From assembly GCA_014529385.2 (NCBI GenBank), contig CM043964.1:135010420-135074419 (forward strand): a DNA stretch of 64,000 bases, read 5' to 3'. The notes below the pieces were generated by a model. That model ran no database searches. It worked only from the letters and a program-made list of their open reading frames with translations, and was not told the origin of the DNA. Both the position numbers and the translations under genes were made by a program. The stretch is from Adiantum capillus-veneris. Taxonomy: Eukaryota > Streptophyta > Polypodiopsida > Polypodiales > Pteridaceae. The number at the start of each line of letters is the position of its first letter. Position 1 is the stretch's first letter. Positions 57,903 to 64,000 of this stretch are shown here, piece by piece.

Positions 57903-59470
57903 ATGGATGACAATAGTAAAGAGAGTGAAATTAATGTTGATAACTTTGATTTTGCTAATGAGCAAGTTACTAATGATGCCCCGATGCTTGTTAACTATCT
58001 TGTTCTAGGCTTCAACAAACCATGGGCAATCCATCTCTCCAAAGTGAAGTGCAACGGTAGCTCCGTGCTCATGGGATTCTCCAAGCTCCCCACCGTGATG
58101 AGAGAACACCTAGGAAGCCTCCTTGTGAGACTTCCAAAAGAGGTCTCTCTCCAATTTGGGAAGAAGAAGATAATCCATATGAAGGGCTCAAGAATTTACT
58201 TCTTGATGATGCATCTCCTTCTCAAAGGAGAACTCAAGAGCCTCCACTGAAGGAACGAGAAAGAAGTGAGTCTCTCGCCACCTCGGTGGAGATGGCTCCA
58301 CGAAGACGGCGGGCTAAACGCTCTCCATCACATCCAAAACGGAGAAGACTATCGCACCCTTCTCCACACCATAATTCAAAGAGGGATGACAAAAATCAAG
58401 AGAAGAAAAAGGCAAGAAAGAGGACACCCTCTTCTCCATCTTCTTCATCCTCTTCCTCTTATAAAAGTGATGGTGAAGACGATGAAGATCAAGACAAGAA
58501 AAAAGCAAGAAAGAGGTCACCCTCTTCTCCACCTTCCTCAAATTCTTCACCTTCTGAAAAAAGTGATGGTGCAACCTTTGAACCATCAGAAAGAAGAGGC
58601 CATAGGAAATCCTATGCCGCAGGGAAGAGGTTGTCCAAGTTGAAGAAGTTCAAAGAGGGAGGGAAGAGCATCTCTTTCCTTACCTATGATGGCACCTTTG
58701 GTGCTACAGACAAAGTCTTGGCCTTTATCCAACAATTTGATGCGGCGTTCGGAGATGAGGGCTTCATGGAGTCCTCTAAGCTACGCCATGTAGCTATGCA
58801 CTTTCAAAAGTCCACCAGGAAATGGTGGTCTAACCTTTGAGCCAATGGTGAAGCTCCATGAACCTGGAAAGCTTTAAGAGCTTCCATTATGAAGCAATTT
58901 TTGGCCACCGATGCCAAAGACAAAGTACTCACCGAATGGTGAAGCTTAAAGATCTCTCCCTATGAATCCATCCACAAATATGTAGACACGTTTTGGGACC
59001 TACAACTCAAAGCCACTGTCTTCAAAAAGTTGTATTTTGGAGAGCAAAAGCAACAATTTTGTGCGGGCTTAAGTGAAGAAATGGTGGAGTATGTCAACTC
59101 CCAAAGGCCACGTACCGTATCAGCGGTAATACACCATACTATGGTGTCCTCTTGAATCAATTTCCAAACGGGGGCTAAAAGAAATAATAAGCCCACGGAA
59201 AACAAGGGTTCCAACGAGCCTAAGGGGAAGGACAATGTCCAAAAGTCTCCTAAGGGAAACTCCAACAAAGCTAAAGAGAAGGGAGTTTACAAAGGTAAAA
59301 ACAAACTCTCTCCTAAAGAGCTTGAGCATTATCGCAAGGATAACCGGTGTTTCAAGTGCGGCGAACAAGGGCATGTGTACCATGCTTGTCCCCAAAAGAA
59401 TACCCACCATGATCCTCCTAGAGCTACCTTGGTTGAAATCCAAGAGGAGGAGACTCACCAAACTCACCAC
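57903..59470 (+). pseudogene. Chromovirus gag
   Basis: ATG at 57,903 (MDDNSKESEINVDNFDFANE) about 400 bases after the primer site. A frame change near 58,260 leads to a long Arg/Ser/Glu-rich linker (KKARKRTPSSPSSSSSSS, twice) and then the gag core: LAFIQQFDAAFGDEGFMESS, HVAMHFQKSTRKWW. TGA at 58,838 and other stops interrupt the core's second half (FLATDAKDKVL ... YFGEQKQQFCAGL). A CCHC zinc knuckle CFKCGEQGHVYHAC lies at about 59,350-59,391. The N-terminal 110 residues are unusual for gag and may be element-specific. Confidence 0.82.
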
Positions 59471-59479
59471 AAAGGATCT

Positions 59480-59850
59480 CCTCTATGCCATGCTTGGGGA
59501 AAGGTAAGAGAACATGATGCTTTTATTCTCTTTGACCCTGGTTCTAATCACAATTTTATATGTATAGAGTTGGCCACCAAGCTAGGCATACAAGCCTACG
59601 ATATGGGAGATATTCTACCCGTAGACAGTGCTTTCAAGGGGCAAGAAGCTTCAGTCACTCCCTAATCGGGGAATTGTGGCTCCATGTCCAAAGCTATGTG
59701 GACAAAGAGGACTTCTTTATCTCTCCTCTCAAGCACGAGGATGTAATCCTAGGGGCACCATGGTTTGATCCCCTGGCTGCCAATGTTAAATTCCTTGAAA
59801 GGAGAATCTCCTTTAAGTTCAAGGAAAAAGACATGTATATAAATGCTAAG
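59480..59850 (+). pseudogene. Chromovirus aspartic protease
   Basis: HDAFILFDPGSNHNFICIEL (about 59,512-59,572) holds the active site as DPGS instead of DTGA/S. A frame change near 59,660 leads to LWLHVQSYVDKEDFFISPLK and VILGAPWFDPLAANVKF, the segment that ends Ty3 proteases. The Pro beside the catalytic Asp may impair activity. Confidence 0.85.
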
Positions 59851-60327
59851 GAAATGGGTAACACTATACCTGTGCTATTAGTGCAAAAGAAAGATGGCAC
59901 ATATCGTATGTGTATTGACTATAGAGCACTAAATAGGATCATTATCAAGAATAGGTTTCCTGTTCCACGGGTAGAAGACCTATTTGATAAGCTGCAAGGA
60001 TCGATCTACTTCAGTAGGATTGACCTAAAAAGTGGCTATCATCAAATAAGGATAGTTGATCAAGACATTGTAAAGACCGCATTTTGCACCACATTTGGTC
60101 TTTACGAATACATTGTCATGCCTTTTTTCTTGACCAATGCACCAGCCACATTCAACCGCTTGATGGAGAAGCTATTCAGGCCTCATCGAACCTTCACTAG
60201 AGTGTCCTTTGATGATATTATCATCTACTCTAATTCATTAGACGAACACAAGCAACACCTCCAGGTAATATTTTAAGTTTTAAGAGAGACTAAACTTTAT
60301 GTTAATCAAAAGAAAAGTAAACTTTTC
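59851..60327 (+). pseudogene. Chromovirus reverse transcriptase, N-terminally truncated
   Basis: PVLLVQKKDGTYRMCIDYRA, FPVPRVEDLFDKLQGSIYFS, IDLKSGYHQIRI, FGLYEYIVMPFFLTNAPATF and SFDDIIIYSNS are clear RT motifs (catalytic box SFDD). The roughly 100-150 residues usually found between the end of the protease (FKEKDMYINAKEMGNT) and this point are missing, so the two are joined in one frame by an internal deletion at about 59,850-59,865. TAA at 60,276 interrupts the thumb. Confidence 0.9.
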
Positions 60328-60900
60328 TTGCAAGAGATTCAGTATTTAGGTCACATTATCTCTCAAGATGGCATCCAAATGGATCCATCAAAGTTAGAGG
60401 TAATAAAAGGATGGCCTAAACCAAAGAATCTTCATGAACTAAGAAGCTTTATAGGTATGTGTGCATACTATAGATGCTTCACAGAAAAGTTCTCACAAAT
60501 TGCGGGACCATTACATGACCTAACAAAGAAAATCGTTAGGTATACATGGTCTACTAAGGAGAACAATGCTTTCAAAAAGCTTAAAGAAAAGCTTATCTCT
60601 CAACCTGTGCTTACACTACCGGGTCTCTCAAAACCATTTGAGGTCCAATGTGATGCTTGCAGTGATTGCCTTGGAGCTGTTTTGCTTCAAGAAGGGCACG
60701 CCATAGGCTATGAAAGTCGAAGGCTCGACCCTGTTGAGCAAGATCTAGGCATATATGAAAAGGAACTCCTTGCAGTTCTACATGCCTTAGACTCATGGAA
60801 GCACTATTTATTGGGGCCTCCTTTCATTCTGCAAACGGATCACCAAAGTCTTAAGTACTTCATGATGCAGACCAAGCTCTCCAACAAACAAATGAGGTGA
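60328..60900 (+). pseudogene. Chromovirus RT thumb and RNase H
   Basis: IQYLGHIISQDGIQMDPSKL and LRSFIGMCAYYRCFTEKFSQ complete the RT. RNase H follows with FEVQCDACSDCLGAVLLQEG (first Asp), YEKELLAVLHALDSWKHYLL (Glu) and LQTDHQSLKYFM (Asp). All acidic catalytic residues are present. The Gly-Tyr-Glu of HAIGYESRRLD replaces the usual YxSR. TGA at 60,898 ends the frame right before the integrase segment, in the same frame. Confidence 0.9.
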
Positions 60901-61850
60901 GTGAATTTCCTTTCGCACATTGCTAGCAAGCATAATCAAGTAGCAGATGCACTCTCAAGACGGACGAGAGTGAATGCGTTTTCCATAGCAACTCACAATG
61001 ATCTATCTTCAATGATAGATGAGTATGCTATTGATCCCAATTTTAGAGATGTGATTTCAGCCCTTGCATTAGGGAAGAAAGAAGAACCATTTACTTTACA
61101 AGATGGTTATCTTCTCTATGGCAATAGACTATGCATTACTAACTCACTACGCGAGAAAGTAATGTATGAATCTCATGCTCCTCCTTACGCGGGGCATAGA
61201 GGGATTCAGTCTACCCTAAAGGGGATTGAAACATATTTTTATTGGCCTACCATGAAAGTGAACATACAAGAGTATGTTTCTAAATGTGTGGTATGCCAAA
61301 AGACAAAACTTGATAGAGGGAAGCAACCTGGATTGCTTCAACCCTTGCCAATCCCTAACTCACCATGGGAGAGCATATCCATGGATTTTATCTTTGGATT
61401 GCCTAAGGGAATACGGGAATATGGACGATAGTAGACAGTTTCAGTAAACAAGCTCATTTTATACCTGTCAAAAAGACTATCAAAGCCCATCAAATGGCAA
61501 CCCTCTTCATTTCACAAATTTTCAAGTACCATGGTTTGCCAATGTCCATAGTGTTGGATAGAGATCTTAGAATGACCAATAATTTTTGGAAGGGTCTCTT
61601 TGAGAATTTAGGGACAAGGCTAAACTTCTCTTCGGCCTATCATCCACAAACGGATGGCCAAAGTGAAATAGCTAACCTAACAATTCTCGATCTACTAAAA
61701 GCCTATGTAACGGAAGTAGATCAAAGATCCCAATGGGAGAAGTACTTACCCTTAGTGGAGTATGCTTACAATAACATTGTACATACTTCCACAATAAAAG
61801 CACCTTTCAAGGTAATTGAGGGAAGATCAAAAAAGTCCCTTGCTACTTAA
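60901..61850 (+). pseudogene. Chromovirus integrase
   Basis: HNQVADALSRR closes RNase H. The zinc domain follows (YAGHRGIQSTLKGIETYFYW ... CVVCQKTK), then the catalytic core: ISMDFIFGLP (first Asp), VLDRDLRMTNNFW (second Asp, with SDRD changed to LDRD), AYHPQTDGQSEIANLTILDL (Glu). A frame change near 61,430 separates the two halves. The open frame ends at 61,848 with an indel just before the GPF/Y module. Confidence 0.9.
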
Positions 61851-62451
61851 GGTACATGGGAAGATCTTTGTTGCAGACGAGTATAGCCGAGACCTACAAG
61901 AATCTTTTCAAAAGACTAAGGATGCTATCTCTATCTCACAACAAAGGCAAAAGGTTTCTGCTGACAAGCACAGAAGAGCCCAAGCCTTTAAAGAAAATAA
62001 TTGGGTCTTATTAAAATTCAAGACTTGATTAAGGCACACGACGGGCAAGAATCCTACGGGACACCAAATGTACTATGCTAAACTAGCAAAAAGGTACTAT
62101 GGTCCCTTCCAGATTCTTAGGCCAATCAATGAGATGGCCTATCAACTCAAGTTGCCCAATCATTGTCTCATACACAATGCTTTCCATGTGAGCCTGTTAA
62201 AGCCTTACAAAGGAGAGCCACCTCAAGAACCAACTACTGAAGACCCACCCAAGGTCGAGGACCAAGAAGAGGTGTTGCAGTCCGAGTTCATTCTCCGACA
62301 TGAAGACAAGGTACTAAGAGGTGGTAAGACTATCCAACAATACCTTATTAAGTTTAAGAATTATCCTTTTGAAGATGATAGATGGATGCAAGGCATACAA
62401 TTAAAGGATAACCTAAACCTTGTCAATGCTTACAATGCTTCCCAAGAGTAA
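61851..62451 (+). pseudogene. Integrase C-terminal module and chromodomain
   Basis: 61,860-62,028 and 62,068-62,451 carry QQRQKVSADKHRRAQAFKEN, then YYGPFQILRPINEMAYQLKL (GPF/Y motif) and HNAFHVSLLKPYKG. The last 60 residues (LQSEFILRHEDKVLRGGKTI, QQYLIKFKNYPFEDDRWMQG) have the chromodomain pattern: I..R, YLVKWxxxPxxxxxWE. Chromodomains guide integration to particular chromatin. Stop at 62,449. In-frame TGA at 62,026 breaks the module. Confidence 0.85.
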
Positions 62452-62816
62452 GAAAATGTACAAAATGTTAAAAATGAACAAAGTTTTTGTCTTATAAGAC
62501 TCTCTTTTTCTTTATTGTGCACAAAAATGAAGTAGTATGCATGCTTAGATCAACTTTGTGGAGACGAAGTCTCCCAAACACCAAGTAGAACTTGTCACTC
62601 TACTAAGGAAGATTGATAGGATTAATGTGTAGACATGCTTGTGGCAGCCTCAGGCTCTCAAGCGCCAAATGGACTAGTCATCCATTGTGGAATGATGTCA
62701 TAGGGTAGCATAGGGATCCTCTACCCGCTAAGAAAAGGACTAATGAATATGCTTTATCTTCTCTATCCCATAGTCGAGGACGACTATGATTTCAAGAGAG
62801 AGGTAATGTCATAATA
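62452..62816 (+). other. 3' untranslated region and polypurine tract of the chromovirus
   Basis: Non-coding. TTTCAAGAGAGAGGTAA precedes the right LTR and acts as the likely plus-strand primer. Confidence 0.75.
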
Positions 62817-64000
62817 ATCAATATCTAATTCTCCTGAATGATTTTCTCATGTTAAAATGATCATTTAATATGGGGAAGTGTCATGGGAGAAAAAGCTAGA
62901 ATATTGGTTAACTAGCAGACCAGGCACAGTAGTGATCCAAAGAAGGTAAAATAGGTATACAAAGGGGGGTCCATCTGCATAAGAGCCATGTGCGACAATG
63001 GGCTTAACAGACCCTAAGGTTCAGCCCATTAAGACTTCCAAAATGCTAAGGTTCCAAAATTCAAAGGTTGTGTCAAAAGGTCAAGCATGGGGGGAATTGG
63101 ATGCTTTGTGTGTGTCCCAAAAGTCTTTATCAATCCCTACATAGGAGGGGGCGAGCCTTGGGAGTAGGGGATGAGAGAGAAACTCACACACACACACAAG
63201 ATCCCTTTACACAAAGGGAATGAAGGACACATGTCAGCTCCCTAGCCCAGATGCCCACAAAGTGTACCCAATTCCTATTGGATGGCCTTGGAGGTGGACC
63301 AATGAGAATTAGGCTAGAGTAAATCTAGTTTAATTAATTTAAAAACACTTAATAAAAGAACCAATGAGAATTAAGCTCTCTAGAAGACTATTGGACGGTC
63401 TCATAAGGGTCCAATGAGCATTGAGCAGCCCAATGGCTTGCCTGATTCCTATTGGCCAGGAGGCAAAGGGGTCCAATGAGAGTTTACTTGCATTTATTAA
63501 TTACATAAAGCTCTCACAAAAGGGGAAAGCGGGACACATGTCAGAAGGCTATCACTTATACTGCTTAATTATCATTGGCTAGCCCTAGGGAGGTCCAATG
63601 AGACTCTAGCATGAGCAAATAGCAAGAGGGGTCGACCAAGAGAGAGAGGGGGCTTATTTTTGCAAGTAATTATCACACACACACTCACACAATCTCATGT
63701 GTGAAGTAATGAAGACTCTCTCTCCTTCTCAAGCTTAAATGGAAAGCTTACCACCTACTCCAAGCTTGTGAGAAGGGAGGCCTACACCAAAAACTCTTGG
63801 CTTTGTGATGCAAATCCAACCAAGAGCCAAGCTTCAACGCATGCTCATCTCCTCTACCATGCTAATTACTAAGCTAAGCTATGCTAATATGAGTGATTAT
63901 GTGAGGAGATGTACATCTTTCTCGTAACAATACTCCTTCTTCCTCTCATTCTACTCTCATACCCCGCTAGCTCTCACCATCTTCGAAGGTGTGTGAGGTC
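62817..64000 (+). repeat. 3' LTR of the chromovirus, truncated by the window
   Basis: Aligns with 55,465 onwards, with few differences by eye apart from the missing 460-bp insertion and a shorter (CA)n tract (63,184-63,198). The end and the target duplication are outside the window. Confidence 0.92.

Larger units (their letters stand above)
55465..64000 (+). mobile_element. Ty3 chromovirus (runs off the right edge inside its 3' LTR)
   Basis: Left LTR 55,465-57,487 and right LTR from 62,817 both start TGTCATAATAATCAATATC. The primer site TGGTATCAGAGC follows the left LTR (57,489-57,500), and a purine tract (CAAGAGAGAGG) precedes the right LTR. Order gag, protease, RT, RNase H, integrase, chromodomain. 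The chromodomain-like C-terminus places it among plant chromoviruses. Several in-frame stops and a deletion between protease and RT make it defective. Confidence 0.92.

Noticed and set aside
1-64000. tRNA, rRNA or other structured RNA genes
   Set aside because: I looked for tRNA-like boxes and conserved rRNA words. Only primer binding sites matching tRNA ends were found.

Overview
The window is a slice of a large, repeat-rich land-plant nuclear genome. Evidence: plant-type Ty1/copia and Ty3 retrotransposons with initiator-Met tRNA primer sites, a Tat-type element with a second RNase H, a CACTA (En/Spm) transposase fragment, GT-AG introns, CT-rich leaders, many microsatellites and no host gene that I could recognise. 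The lineage cannot be fixed from sequence alone. A non-seed vascular plant such as a fern is my guess.

Layout. 1-5.4 kb: a CACTA-like element with a tnp2 transposase fragment on the minus strand and a divergent, intron-containing accessory gene on the plus strand. The accessory gene's leader intron is filled with a 1.5-kb array of short palindromes. 5.7-7.86 kb: broken Helitron-like coding remnants (minus). 7.88-21.71 kb: a Tat-type Ty3 element (minus) with about 1.15-kb LTRs. It is split by a complete Ty1/copia element (11,248-16,409, target duplication TGATG). 21.99-30.24 kb: an element bounded by about 140-bp LTRs with target duplication ATTTT. It encodes no reverse transcriptase. It carries a plus-strand, broken, two-exon gene for an unusual DDE-transposase-like protein, whose intron is a 21-bp satellite. 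31.2-38.7 kb: a decayed, internally deleted Ty3 element (minus) with about 2.05-kb LTRs. 38.7-40.75 kb: unassigned. 40.76-45.64 kb: a second copy of the same copia family (target duplication TATTA) with a 239-bp gag deletion. 45.6-50.4 kb: unassigned sequence holding a 382-bp foldback element, a primer-site-like sequence and scattered hairpin repeats. 50.4-52.7 kb: a plus-strand copia remnant of another family. 55.47-64 kb: a Ty3 chromovirus (plus) whose left LTR carries a foldback-related insertion that is absent from its right LTR.

How the parts relate. Nothing here looks like a cellular pathway. The order of events can be read from the nesting: the Tat element is older than the copia copy inside it (LTRs differ at 5 of 227 positions), and the small insertion entered the chromovirus LTR after that element integrated. 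All long coding regions carry stops or frameshifts, so any activity would have to be supplied in trans. The most unusual items are the DDE-like gene with its satellite intron and the palindrome array in the CACTA leader intron.
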